A stretch of DNA of 64,000 nt from JBCCGG01 sp039029395 (GTDB lineage Bacteria; Pseudomonadota; Alphaproteobacteria; Kiloniellales; JAKSDN01). The DNA is taken from the NCBI GenBank assembly GCA_039029395.1, contig JBCCGG010000023.1, positions 27,200-91,199 on the forward strand, in the 5' to 3' direction. Positions within the stretch are counted from its first letter, which is position 1. Each line of letters begins with the position of its first letter. The notes under the pieces were generated by a model that was not told the origin of the DNA, ran no database searches, and saw only the letters and a program-made list of their open reading frames with translations. The position numbers and the translations under genes are program-made. This document shows positions 31,701 through 41,250 of the stretch, in pieces.

Positions 31701-34458
31701 GGATGAGACGATCGACCGCTGCGTCTATTGCTCGGAAAGCTTGGCGCGCATGAACAACGTTACGGTTGAAGGTTACCTGGCGCGATTCGGTACCATGGAG
31801 GCCCTGCTGGCCGACGTGCACCCCGATGACCGGCGTCGGTATCAAAAGGTCATCGCCGATGCCTTCGATCGGAAGGTGCCATACGAGATCGAGTTCAGGG
31901 ACCGGGGCCTGGACGGTCGCTATCGCTACTTTCGAGAGCGCGGCGAGCCGGTTTTCGACGAGCATGGCGAGCATGTGCGCACGATCGGCATCCTCCAGGA
32001 CATCACTAAGGACAAAGAGGCTGAAGACGCGCTGCGCAAGAGCGAGGCGGCCCTGGCGCGCGCCCAGCAGGTCGCCAAGCTCGGCCATTGGAGCTGGTCG
32101 ATCGAGCGCGACGAGCTGACATCCTTTTCCGAGGAGTACGCGCGTATTCACGGCGTGCCCTCGGATCAGATCAAGGAACATTTGGACCACCAGATGGAGC
32201 GGGTCATCCACCCTGACGACAAGGAGCGCGTTCAAAGCGAATTCCGGCGTTTCGACACCGAGGGTCTGGACTACGAAATCGAGTACAGTCTTATCCGACC
32301 GGACGGCGAGGTCCGCCACGTGGAAGAGATCGGCGAGGCCGTGTGGGACAGTTCCGGCCGGGCGATTGCCCACACCGGCACCCTTCAGGATATTACTGAG
32401 CGGAAGCTAGCGGAGGAAGCGCTGCAGCGAGCGCACGACGAGCTCGAATCCCGGGTCCGCCAACGCACCGCCGAGCTGAGCCAGGCGAACGTAGCGCTGC
32501 GCGATAAAATCGCCGAACACGAAAGAACCGTGGAAGCGCTTAGGCAAAGCGAAGAGCAGATCCGGTTGATCACCGACAGCCTGCCCGCGATCATCGTGTT
32601 GCTGGATTCAGAGCGTCGCTACAGGTTCGTGAACAAAACGTTCGAGGATTGGCACCATAGCTCCGCGCAAAAGATCATCGGACGGACCGTTCAAAGCGTG
32701 GTTGGCGACCTGCAGTACAGTCGGGTCGCCGACCATTTGGATCGCGCCATGGCTGGCGAACTCGTTGCCTTCGAGTTGCCGGCGACCTTCATCGACGGGC
32801 GAACCCGCCACTTGAACGCTGTCTACGTGCCCCAATCCGATAGCCAGGGCAATGTCCAGAACGTCATCGGTATTGCAACCGATATTAGCGACCGCAAACG
32901 GGCGGAGGAGGCGCTGCTCGAGAACCGTGAGCTGCTGGAAGCCATCATCGACGCTGCACCGATCGGCATCAACGTCAAGGATCCCTGGTCGCGCTACGTC
33001 TTCATGAACCGCTATCAGGCAGAGGTCTATGGCGTGACGCCCCAGATGGCCGTCGGCAAGACGCCTGGCCAACTGATCGGCAAAGCCTACGGCGACTACA
33101 TATCCGGTCTCGATGGCCGGGTTGTTGAAAGCAAACGTGCCCTCCCCTACTTCGAAGAGCGCGTGCCCGACAAAGACGCGCGCATGAGAACCTGGCTGAC
33201 CACCAAGGTTCCGGTTTTGGGCAAGAAGGACAACCTGCGCTACGTGGTCAGTGCATCGCTCGATGTGACCGACCTCAAGGCCCGCGAAGAGCAGCTCAAG
33301 CAGGCCCAGAAGATGGACGCGGTCGGGCGGCTGACCGGCGGCATCGCCCACGACTTCAACAATCTGCTTTTCGTCATTCAAGGTAGTCTGGTCTTGCTCG
33401 AGCACGAGGTCGAGGCGAGCGAGGACGTGAGCCAGGCAATCGACTCGATCAAGGCCGCGGCGGGGCTGGGCGCGGACCTGACCCGTAGCCTGCTGGCTTT
33501 CTCGCGCCAACAGCCGCTCGATCCCGTGCCGGTCGACCTGACCATCTCGATCCGCGGTACGGTCAAGACGATCCTCAGAACCCTGGCGCCGGAGATCGAG
33601 GTCAGGACTTCCTTTATCGGCGATGTCTGGCCGATCCTGATCGACCGCCAGCAGCTCGAGAACGCCATCCTGAATCTTGCGCTCAACGCCCGGGACGCCA
33701 TGACCGGGCCCGGCACCCTGACCATCACCGCCGAGAACGCGCGCCAGGAGGAGGCGCACAAGGATGAGGACCTGCGCGGCGGCGATTTTGTCAAGCTGAC
33801 CGTGTCCGACGACGGCATGGGCATGGGCAGCGAGGTGATCGACCAAGCCTTCGATCCCTTCTTCACCACCAAGCCGGTCGGATCGGGCACCGGTCTCGGG
33901 ATCAGCATGGTCTATGGCTTCGTCAATCAGTCGGGCGGGCGAATCGACGTCAAGAGCCGGCCGGGCGAGGGCACGACGGTCACCATGTATTTGCCACGCG
34001 CCACCTTGGCCGAGGCCACTTCCGAGCCGTCGCCGTGCGGGCTTGACGCCATCACAGGCGGCAGCGAGACGGTCCTTGTCACCGAAGACAGCGAACAAGT
34101 CCGCCAGGTCGCCGTGAAAATACTGAACCGCCTCGGCTATCGCACACTGGAAGCCGCGGACGGCAAGGCGGCGCTCGAAACCCTGCGCCGGGAGCCGGGG
34201 ATCGATCTGCTGTTCACCGACGTGGTGCTCCCCGGCGGCCTCAGCGGCTACGAGCTGGCCAAGCAGGCCAGACAGTTCCGGCCCGACCTTAAGGCGTTGT
34301 TCTGCACCGGTTATTCCCGAGGCACGCAGACCCCTGAACCGGGCCAGGACCAGGCCGGCCAGCTGATCGCCAAGCCATACGATCCAGACGCACTGGGCCG
34401 CAGCGTGCGTAGGGTGCTGGACCAGGTTTCGGCCAAAGAGGCGCAAGAATTCTCATAA
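28783..34458 (+). CDS. Giant multi-PAS hybrid sensor histidine kinase
   Basis: About 1891 residues with no membrane segment, so a cytoplasmic sensor. A short coiled coil (1-35) is followed by about eleven PAS domains, starting near residues 50, 172, 306, 433, 565, 699, 825, 957, 1088, 1258 and 1384; most end in the PAC-type DIT.R/K signature. A coiled coil lies at about 1210-1255. The kinase core has phosphoacceptor His near 1523 (GGIAHDFNNLL), the N box NAILNLALNARDAM, DDGMGMG and GTGLGISM. A C-terminal receiver domain (about 1763-1885) has Asp near 1813 (FTDVVLPGG). PAS domains 2-4 and 5-7 are a tandem duplication. GTG 28720 is an alternative start. It is divergent from the LuxR-type regulator, its probable partner. 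Confidence 0.9.
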   Translation: MKQETEKLTQANELEVLRARVAVLEQECERLKSAAVEAPRVPAGLGTEVQRLADALPLRLSYVDTQERLVFVNRAYEDNLGRDRKALYERPIREILGQGFYNRVKTHITFALSGRATSFEVTVQSETGEEGRTRTSYLPDVGTDGQVRGFFSIVQDVPRPGRLETSSDKTQDLYERTERLARLGHYEWDEVVDRCTYCSKEMAELHGFTVEEYLALCSDTEGDVLVVHPEDRERYRSAVKNLTDDGLAFDLEYRLLQGGGGFIEVREVLEPIFDSDGRLVRSIGYVQDITERRQSDRALRESERRFKDFADASSHWLWEMDSEFRFTFLSEGIIRVTGEHPADFIGKTRWDIAGDNPANPELLHANQALLERHEIFEDLIYERPNLRGDGRLYLSVSGRPVFDADGRFQGYRGSAKDVTEQVRVLEELRQSEALFAQAALIGTLGHWVWDVASDTCTYCSDGLAQIFGITPEAFMERYASQEKILQHIHPDDRERYDRVIEEAWAEPKGFDIEFREYMPNGELHYMRERGEPVFDDSGQHVRTIGIVQDITRDKLVEAELLKTQDLFEHTERLARLGHFEWDELADRCSYCSKELARLHGLTVAQYLEQCKGEEDDLQVVHPDDQVLYRQVLKAEHDEGKGFDIEYRLRRANGEYIEVREELEPIFDESGRLVRSVGYVQDISERKAAERALMESEKRFRDFVDASSHWLWEMGPDLRFTYISDSITKVTGELPSDFIGKTRREIAGEIPADSKALRENLALMDRHESFEDFLFDRPKMNGGRVYLYLSGKPIFDDQGVFLGYRGTARDVTERTRMIEEIHQSEALLRQAAEIANLGHWAWDEIENRCVFCSDGLARMNGQTVEEYLASHATMEDICASLHPDDQERYAQVIEQAARVRSSYELVFRKSLNGVDYRYFRERGEPIFDDRGQHVRTVGILQDITKDREAEEAVRKSEALLHQAAEMANLGHWAWDETIDRCVYCSESLARMNNVTVEGYLARFGTMEALLADVHPDDRRRYQKVIADAFDRKVPYEIEFRDRGLDGRYRYFRERGEPVFDEHGEHVRTIGILQDITKDKEAEDALRKSEAALARAQQVAKLGHWSWSIERDELTSFSEEYARIHGVPSDQIKEHLDHQMERVIHPDDKERVQSEFRRFDTEGLDYEIEYSLIRPDGEVRHVEEIGEAVWDSSGRAIAHTGTLQDITERKLAEEALQRAHDELESRVRQRTAELSQANVALRDKIAEHERTVEALRQSEEQIRLITDSLPAIIVLLDSERRYRFVNKTFEDWHHSSAQKIIGRTVQSVVGDLQYSRVADHLDRAMAGELVAFELPATFIDGRTRHLNAVYVPQSDSQGNVQNVIGIATDISDRKRAEEALLENRELLEAIIDAAPIGINVKDPWSRYVFMNRYQAEVYGVTPQMAVGKTPGQLIGKAYGDYISGLDGRVVESKRALPYFEERVPDKDARMRTWLTTKVPVLGKKDNLRYVVSASLDVTDLKAREEQLKQAQKMDAVGRLTGGIAHDFNNLLFVIQGSLVLLEHEVEASEDVSQAIDSIKAAAGLGADLTRSLLAFSRQQPLDPVPVDLTISIRGTVKTILRTLAPEIEVRTSFIGDVWPILIDRQQLENAILNLALNARDAMTGPGTLTITAENARQEEAHKDEDLRGGDFVKLTVSDDGMGMGSEVIDQAFDPFFTTKPVGSGTGLGISMVYGFVNQSGGRIDVKSRPGEGTTVTMYLPRATLAEATSEPSPCGLDAITGGSETVLVTEDSEQVRQVAVKILNRLGYRTLEAADGKAALETLRREPGIDLLFTDVVLPGGLSGYELAKQARQFRPDLKALFCTGYSRGTQTPEPGQDQAGQLIAKPYDPDALGRSVRRVLDQVSAKEAQEFS
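29296..31653 (+). repeat. Tandem duplication of a three-PAS block inside the kinase gene
   Basis: Unit 1 (29296-30474) and unit 2 (30475-31653) each encode three PAS domains. The period is exactly 1179 bases (393 codons) at two anchor points: the Asp codon opening D-L-Y/F-E-x-TERLARLGH (29296 and 30475) and the Phe codon of ESE-x-RF (29698 and 30877). At the third PAS the period is 1176 bases. A further single-PAS copy follows, with ALLRQAAEIANLGHWAWDE recurring as ALLHQAAEMANLGHWAWDE 396 bases later. The copies have diverged but remain alignable throughout. Confidence 0.85.
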
Positions 34459-34681
34459 GTGCTTGACAATCGGTGGTCTTAAGCGCATTTGTGCGGTGCA
34501 ACATAGCTCTGTGATGGCGCGCTGCGCCAGCCCGGAAACCCGGGCGGCGCCACGATCCGGAGCCTGAACAACCCTCCACTCATAGCCGTCCCCGGCCGCG
34601 CACGGGATCGGCCAAAATGTCAGCGCGCGGCGGCGCCCGGAGTCCGGGACCGCACCGCTTGACGTAGAAAGAACTGATTAC

Positions 34682-35878
<1,197 letters not shown>

Positions 35879-35904
35879 GCCCCGAACACTCGGATTCGAC
35901 GATC

Positions 35905-37728
35905 ATGACCGACAGCATCAAAGGCCTACGCAACATCGCGATTATCGCCCACGTGGACCACGGCAAGACCACGCTGGTCGACCGGCTGCTGCAGCAGTCC
36001 GGCACCTTGGCGAGCCACGGCGAGGCCACCGAGCGAGTCATGGACTCGAACGATCTGGAGCGCGAGCGCGGCATCACGATCCTGGCCAAGAACACCGCGA
36101 TCAACTGGCAGGGCTGGCGCATCAACATCGTCGACACGCCCGGTCACGCCGACTTCGGCGGCGAGGTCGAGCGGGTGCTCTCCATGGTCGATTCCGTGCT
36201 GCTGCTGGTCGACGCGGTCGAGGGGCCGATGCCTCAGACCCGCTTCGTCACCAGCAAGGCGCTGGCGCTCGGCCTGAAGCCGATCGTCGTGATCAACAAG
36301 GTCGACCGCCAAGGCGCCCGGCCCGACTGGGCGCTCGACCAGACCTTCGAGCTGTTCGACCGCCTGGGCGCCAGTGACGAGCAGCTTGATTTCCCCGTGG
36401 TCTACGCCTCGGCGATCCAAGGCTGGTCGGCCGCCGCCTCAGGGGTCCGGGGCGAGGACATGGGTCTGCTGTTCGAGACCATCGTCGAGCACGTGCCGGC
36501 ACCCGATGTCGACCCGTCGGGCCGCTTCCAGCTCCAGGTCAGCGCGCTCGACTACTCGAGCTACGTGGGCGTAATCGGCATCGGCCGCATCCAACGGGGC
36601 CGCATAAAGCGCAACAGCCCGATCACCCTGGTCGACGCCGAGGGCCGCCAGCGGAGCGGCCGGATGCTCCAGATACTAGGCTTTCACGGCCTGGAGAAGA
36701 TCGAGTGGTCCGAAGCCGAGGCCGGACAGATCATCGCCTTCACCGGAATTGACGGTCTCAACATCTCGGATACTCTGTGCGATCCAGAGGCTGTCGAGGC
36801 CTTGCCGCCGCTGGTGGTCGACGAGCCGACCATCACCATGACCTTTCAGGTCAACGATTCGCCCTTCGCCGGACGCGAGGGCAAGTTCGTGACCAGCCGC
36901 AACCTGCGCGACCGCCTGCACCAGGAGCTGATCCACAACGTGGCGCTGCGCGTTGAACCGACCGACGACCCCAACCGCTTCAAGGTCTCGGGCCGGGGCG
37001 AGCTGCACCTTTCGATCCTGATCGAGACCATGCGCCGCGAGGGCTACGAGCTGGCGATCTCCCGGCCCGAGGTGATCCTCAAGACGCTTGACGGCGTGGT
37101 CTGCGAACCTTGGGAGACGCTCACCATCGACGTCGAGCAGGAGCACCAGGGCGCTGTCATGGAAAAGCTTGGTCTCAGGCGTGGCGAGCTTCGCGACATG
37201 GCGCCCGACGACAAAGGCCGGGTGCGCCTGGACTACACGATCCCGAGCCGCGGCCTGATTGGTTTCCGCTCGGAGTTCCTAACCACCACCTCTGGCAGCG
37301 GCCTGATGTACCACGCCTTCGAGCGCTATGCCCCGCGCGTGCCCGCCAGCCTGGGCGGCCGCCAGAACGGTGTGCTGATCGCCATGGCCTCCGGGAAAGC
37401 GATCGGTTATGCGCTCTTCAACCTGCAAGAACGGGGCCGCCTTTTCGTAACGCCGGGCACCGAGGTTTACGAGGGCATGGTGGTCGGCATCCACGCGCGG
37501 GCCAACGACTTGGTGGTGAACCCCTTGAAGGCCAAGCAGCTGACCAACATCCGGGCCGCCGGCACGGACGAGAATATCCTGCTGACCCCACCGGTTCGCA
37601 CGACCCTGGAGTACGCCATCGAGTTCATCGACGAGGATGAGCTGGTCGAGGTCACACCGACCTCAATCCGAATTCGCAAGAAGCACCTCAAGGAGCACGA
37701 GCGAAAGAAAGCCTCGCGCGCGGCGTGA
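35905..37728 (+). CDS. typA: Translational GTPase BipA/TypA
   Basis: A 607-residue ribosome-binding GTPase. G motifs are AHVDHGKTT (G1), RGITI (G2), DTPGHADFGGEVER (G3), NKVDR (G4) and a later YASA (G5). Domain II, EF-G-like domains III and V, and the BipA-specific C-terminal region (ITPTSIRIRKKHLKE type, here VTPTSIRIRKKHLKEHERKKA) follow in the normal order. The length matches the family. BipA helps 50S assembly and stress adaptation and binds at the A site. Probably co-transcribed with the upstream DEAD-box helicase gene. Confidence 0.95.
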   Translation: MTDSIKGLRNIAIIAHVDHGKTTLVDRLLQQSGTLASHGEATERVMDSNDLERERGITILAKNTAINWQGWRINIVDTPGHADFGGEVERVLSMVDSVLLLVDAVEGPMPQTRFVTSKALALGLKPIVVINKVDRQGARPDWALDQTFELFDRLGASDEQLDFPVVYASAIQGWSAAASGVRGEDMGLLFETIVEHVPAPDVDPSGRFQLQVSALDYSSYVGVIGIGRIQRGRIKRNSPITLVDAEGRQRSGRMLQILGFHGLEKIEWSEAEAGQIIAFTGIDGLNISDTLCDPEAVEALPPLVVDEPTITMTFQVNDSPFAGREGKFVTSRNLRDRLHQELIHNVALRVEPTDDPNRFKVSGRGELHLSILIETMRREGYELAISRPEVILKTLDGVVCEPWETLTIDVEQEHQGAVMEKLGLRRGELRDMAPDDKGRVRLDYTIPSRGLIGFRSEFLTTTSGSGLMYHAFERYAPRVPASLGGRQNGVLIAMASGKAIGYALFNLQERGRLFVTPGTEVYEGMVVGIHARANDLVVNPLKAKQLTNIRAAGTDENILLTPPVRTTLEYAIEFIDEDELVEVTPTSIRIRKKHLKEHERKKASRAA

Positions 37729-37779
37729 GAGCTGCTTCACTTCGCGACCAGGATCAAGTGTGATAGTCTTGTGGATTCT

Positions 37780-37796
37780 CGAGATTTGAAATCTCG
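37780..37796. promoter_or_regulatory. Perfect 17-base inverted repeat upstream of the TPR-caspase pair
   Basis: CGAGATTT (37780-37787) and AAATCTCG (37789-37796) are exact inverted copies around one central G, 30 bases before the TPR gene. The one-base centre favours a protein-binding operator over an RNA hairpin, although a six-base stem with a five-base loop could form in RNA and would end the upstream typA transcript poorly. Confidence 0.45.
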
Positions 37797-37826
37797 GGTC
37801 CGGCACCTGCTCAAAGGGGTCGATCC

Positions 37827-38636
37827 ATGGAGCTGTCCACCGGCTTCCTGATCTACGCGGGCGTTTTTCGGTTGGCTGTGATCGCCGTCGGCGTGGTGGC
37901 GATTGTGCTTGGCTACCGGCTCTTCGTGCGCGCCTCGATCGTCAAGGGGCGCACCGAGGCCGGCCTGGAGATCGCCAAGTTCAAGCTCAATCTGAAGAAC
38001 GCGGCGCCGGGCACCTGCTTCGCCGCCTTCGGCGCCGGCATCGTGCTCGCCATGCTGATCGAGGGCAGCCCCTCGCTAACCATGGAAACGGCGCAAGGCG
38101 TGGCCGCCAACGAGCAAGCGCGCGCCGCCCAGACCATTCGGCTCAAGGGCGATGGCCAGGCCCAGCTGCCGGCCGACCTGGCGCAACACCTGGGCGCGAC
38201 CGCCGGTCAAGTGCGCGACGGCGACCTTTCGGGCGCCATGGCGAGCTACTCCGCGCTTTTGCGCACACCTGGCCTGTCGGCCGCCGAGGCGGGGCTGGCT
38301 CTCGAACCCATGGCCCGCATCGCCCTGCAACGCGAGGACATGGCACAGGCCGAGACCCTGGCCCGCTTGGCAGTGCAGTTTACCGACGGCGCGCCACAGC
38401 CCTTGGACACCTTGGCGCGCATCCTGATCGCCCGCGGCGAGCCAGCGGAAGCGGTCGCCCTGGCTAAGCGCGCGGCGGCCTCCAGCCCAGACGAGGCGAG
38501 CTACCTGCACACCCTGGCGCGCGGCCTAGCTCAGACCGGCGAGAGCCGGGAGGCGGAAAGCGTGCTCGAACAGGCCATCCGCCTGGACCCGGTATACCAG
38601 GCCGAGCGGGAGCGCCTTGCGGAGGGCGCCCAATGA
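37827..38636 (+). CDS. Membrane-anchored TPR protein
   Basis: A 269-residue protein. Two hydrophobic spans (about residues 8-32 and 64-82) flank a basic cytoplasmic segment, leaving a C-terminal periplasmic or cytoplasmic domain of TPR-like helical repeats (about 125-265). Repeats include LARLAVQFTDGAPQPLDTLARILIARGEPAEAVALAKRAA and LHTLARGLAQTGESREAESVLEQAIRLDP. TPR arrays are protein-docking scaffolds. The stop overlaps the caspase-like gene's start by ATGA, so the two products are probably made in equal amounts and may bind each other. The topology is inferred. Confidence 0.8.
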   Translation: MELSTGFLIYAGVFRLAVIAVGVVAIVLGYRLFVRASIVKGRTEAGLEIAKFKLNLKNAAPGTCFAAFGAGIVLAMLIEGSPSLTMETAQGVAANEQARAAQTIRLKGDGQAQLPADLAQHLGATAGQVRDGDLSGAMASYSALLRTPGLSAAEAGLALEPMARIALQREDMAQAETLARLAVQFTDGAPQPLDTLARILIARGEPAEAVALAKRAAASSPDEASYLHTLARGLAQTGESREAESVLEQAIRLDPVYQAERERLAEGAQ

Positions 38637-39892
38637 AGCGGCTTCTCGCCCTCGCGCTTGCCCTGGGGCTGCTGACGCCTGGCCCAGCCGCGGCACAGGA
38701 CGATCTTTTCGGCAAGAGCTACGCCCTGGTGATCGGGATCGGCAACTACCCGGCGGCCAGCGGCTTTGAGAAGTTGACCTACCCCCGCAAGGACGCGGGC
38801 GGCATGGCGGCGTTCCTTCAAGCCCAAGGCTTCGTCGTCACGGTGCTGTTCGACGAGCAGGCCACCCGGCGCGCCATACTGTCCCACCTGGAGGACCAGA
38901 TCGTCGGCCGCCTGGGGCCGGACGACCGAGTCCTGGTGTTCTACTCCGGCCACGGCCAGACCCGGAAGGTCGGCCAGCGGGAGTACGGCTACATCATCCC
39001 CTATGATGCCGGCACCACCCCGAGCAGCTGGATCGGCATGGACGTCTTGCGCAGCCTGTCCGACATGATGGGCGAGGCGCGCCACCAGCTGTTCATTATG
39101 GATGCCTGCTATGGTGGACAGATCGGCCTCAAGTCTGGCGGGCCGGGCGTCTCTCTTGACCATCCAGACTACGTGCGCGCGGTGGCCGAGCGTCCGGCGC
39201 GGCAATTCATGACCGCGGGCGGCGCCGACCAGCAGGTGCTCGACGGCGGGCCCGACGACTATTCCTATTTCACCGGCTATCTGCTGGAGGCGCTTGAAGT
39301 GGGCATCGCCGATCTCAACGGCGACAGCTACATCACGGCCAGCGAGCTGGGCGCCTACATCACGCCGCGCGCCTCTACCTGGAACCAAACCCCAGCCTTC
39401 GGCAGCCTGCCGGGCCACGGACAGGGCGAATTTCTGTTCCGCGTGCCCGGCTATCGGATCGCCTCCAAGCCAGGGGCGGTTGATGCCCAAGGTAACTTCA
39501 AGGGCGGAGACATCGCGCAGCCTCCTCCGCCGGACCCTGCACCCGACCCACCGCCGCCCGACCCCCTGCCACCGGACCCGCTACCGCCCGATCAACTGGC
39601 AATGTTGCCCGGGCCGGAAGCGGTGAAGCAGTTGGAGCAGGCCCTGGAGGTCGACTACGACGAAAGCCGGCAGGATTTTTATAGGTTCCTGCAGGCCGAG
39701 AGTTCCCAAGACCAGGACACCCGCCGGGTGGTCGACATTCTCGTCTCCGACGTAAGGGAAATCACCGAGGAGGGCTGGGTCGTCTCGCTGCAGTACTACG
39801 TGTTGAACCGGAGCCGCCAGACCATCCTGCGCCGTGGCCGCTTCCTGGTGCAGCCGAGCGATCGAGGGGTCGACTTTCTGGAGGCCTATTGA
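38633..39892 (+). CDS. Secreted caspase-family (C14) protease with EF-hand-like loop
   Basis: A 419-residue protein with a signal peptide (cut near residue 22, GPAAAQ). The caspase-like p20 domain starts at YALVIGIGNYP. Catalytic His107 lies in FYSGHGQ and Cys159 in MDACYGG, so the dyad is intact. Residues 227-238 (DLNGDSYITASE) fit a calcium-binding EF-hand loop, inserted where the p10 part would be. A Pro/Asp-rich linker (about 295-322) leads to a C-terminal domain of about 95 residues that I cannot assign. Bacterial C14 proteins usually cut after Arg/Lys in signalling or defence-like roles; a periplasmic, calcium-triggered form is suggested here. Coupled to the TPR gene. Confidence 0.83.
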   Translation: MKRLLALALALGLLTPGPAAAQDDLFGKSYALVIGIGNYPAASGFEKLTYPRKDAGGMAAFLQAQGFVVTVLFDEQATRRAILSHLEDQIVGRLGPDDRVLVFYSGHGQTRKVGQREYGYIIPYDAGTTPSSWIGMDVLRSLSDMMGEARHQLFIMDACYGGQIGLKSGGPGVSLDHPDYVRAVAERPARQFMTAGGADQQVLDGGPDDYSYFTGYLLEALEVGIADLNGDSYITASELGAYITPRASTWNQTPAFGSLPGHGQGEFLFRVPGYRIASKPGAVDAQGNFKGGDIAQPPPPDPAPDPPPPDPLPPDPLPPDQLAMLPGPEAVKQLEQALEVDYDESRQDFYRFLQAESSQDQDTRRVVDILVSDVREITEEGWVVSLQYYVLNRSRQTILRRGRFLVQPSDRGVDFLEAY

Positions 39893-39898
39893 GCCGTC

Positions 39899-39995
39899 TT
39901 AACCATTCGATGCGCGGCCTTTAACCAAATAAACATTACGTTAACATTTGGCGACGATACCCAAACGCGCAGATCGCTTCGGACTTCATGGTTAA
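39899..39995. promoter_or_regulatory. Cluster of TTAACC-type motifs before the 40113 gene
   Basis: TTAACCAT at 39899-39906, TTAACC at 39921-39926, GTTAAC at 39940-39945 and ATGGTTAA (the reverse complement of TTAACCAT) at 39988-39995. The first three are spaced 22 and about 20 bases apart, near two helical turns. TTAACC resembles half-sites of the alphaproteobacterial cell-cycle regulator CtrA, but none of the pairs has the classical seven-base spacing. The rest of 39893-40112 is AT-rich and has no gene. Confidence 0.35.
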
Positions 39996-40112
39996 TTATC
40001 GAACGCTATTTTAAGCAATTGCCGGGGTTTGGCGATGATTTGTCAATGAATTCGTAAGATCCTAGATCCCAGCACTGCCCCTAACCCAAGGCAGACAGGG
40101 AGTATCGAGGAC

Positions 40113-40523
40113 ATGTACGAAATTCGAGAGGCAAATGTGGACAGCGTCTGTTTCTGGCTGTCCAGCGAGCTCAAGCTCTCCGACGGGCTTGACCAGGCGG
40201 TACGGGAAACGGAGGCCGATCCCTCGGAGGTGCTCTTAGGGCTTCTCTACGAAGCCAAGCGCGTTGCCCAGGAGCACGGCATCAGTGGCGACGACCTTCT
40301 GCTGTCGGCCATGACCGACCGAGTGTCGGTCGAGCGCAAATCGGCTGCGCCCAACGGCGTTCACAAGGAGTTCCGCGAAGTGGTTCGCGATTTTCGCGAA
40401 CGGCAGATCTCGGCCCAGCAGACAGCCCAGCTGGTGGCGGCCGCGACTCAGGCACCGGTCAAAAGCCGGCTGTCTCGCGGCTCGCTCATGGAGCGGATGC
40501 GCCGCCGCCCGGCGACGGCCTGA
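40113..40523 (+). CDS. Small protein of unknown function
   Basis: A 136-residue, mostly helical cytoplasmic protein with no signal peptide. The central segment (about 30-70, ADPSEVLLGLLYEAKRVAQEHGIS) and the charged FREVVRDFRERQISAQQ suggest a helical bundle. The tail is basic (KSRLSRGSLMERMRRRP). I do not recognise a family. The ATG follows CGAGGAC. It has its own AT-rich upstream region with TTAACC motifs, and its last 38 bases overlap the convergent VWA gene, so the two transcripts could pair at their 3' ends. Confidence 0.65.
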   Translation: MYEIREANVDSVCFWLSSELKLSDGLDQAVRETEADPSEVLLGLLYEAKRVAQEHGISGDDLLLSAMTDRVSVERKSAAPNGVHKEFREVVRDFRERQISAQQTAQLVAAATQAPVKSRLSRGSLMERMRRRPATA

Positions 40524-41250
40524 CGACGGCGGCGCGCGCCTGCTGCTCTAGATCCAGCTGGCTGAAGGGCACCGTGATCTCGCGGACTAGCTTCTTCAGG
40601 ATGACCAGAGCGAAATCCTCGAAGTCGTCGGCTGACATCTGGAAGGCGCCGTCGCCGCCGATCACGTTGTACTGGTAATAGCTGTCAACGAAGGGCTCTT
40701 CGTTGAGTATGGTCAGGCCATTGACCGTGACGCCCTGGAAGATCGCCAGGTCGCGCAGCAAGCTGGGATCCGCGCCGGCGTTGGCGCGACCGTCGCCCGA
40801 CACGTCGATCACCCGGCGCCGGCCTTGGTAGCCGTTGCCCTCGAAAAGCTCGAGGGAATAGCGCAATGCATCGCCGATCGAGGTCTGGCCGCCGCTGATC
40901 GCGCGTGGCGCGTTGTCGATTTGGCGGGCCAGAGCGTTGGCCGTAGCGCTGTCGGCGACTCTGGTCCAATCCACGACTATCTCCTGTTCGCCTTCGCCCG
41001 ACCACTGGACCACCGCGACCGCGATGCCGATACCGCCCAGCGCGCGCACCGCATTGTGCACCGCCGGGTGGCGAAAGGCCTCGGCGAGGCCCTTGGTCTG
41101 CAAGTCGAACTCGTTTCCATCGACACTGGAAGAGACGTCGATCGCCAGCACCAGCTCCAGATCGACGTTAGCCGCCTGTTGGCTCCAGGCCGGTGTCGTG
41201 GCCAGGGCGATTGCCCAAAGGCCCAATCCAATCCATTTCAGTCGCTTCAT
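40486..41250 (-). CDS. Secreted von Willebrand factor A (DUF1194-type) protein
   Basis: A 254-residue exported VWA protein. The signal peptide is MKRLKWIGLGLWAIALATTPAWSQ. The metal site (MIDAS) begins with AIDVSSSVD, and the later Thr (GGQTSIGDAL) and Asp (IDVSGDGRANAG) complete it. The length and C-terminal ADDFEDFALVILKKLVREI match the DUF1194 family, whose role is unknown. ATG 41250 has a GGAGG site. It is coupled by ATGA to the upstream HEAT-repeat gene, so the two secreted proteins probably form a periplasmic complex (inference). Confidence 0.83.
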   Translation of the reverse strand: MKRLKWIGLGLWAIALATTPAWSQQAANVDLELVLAIDVSSSVDGNEFDLQTKGLAEAFRHPAVHNAVRALGGIGIAVAVVQWSGEGEQEIVVDWTRVADSATANALARQIDNAPRAISGGQTSIGDALRYSLELFEGNGYQGRRRVIDVSGDGRANAGADPSLLRDLAIFQGVTVNGLTILNEEPFVDSYYQYNVIGGDGAFQMSADDFEDFALVILKKLVREITVPFSQLDLEQQARAAVVRPSPGGGASAP

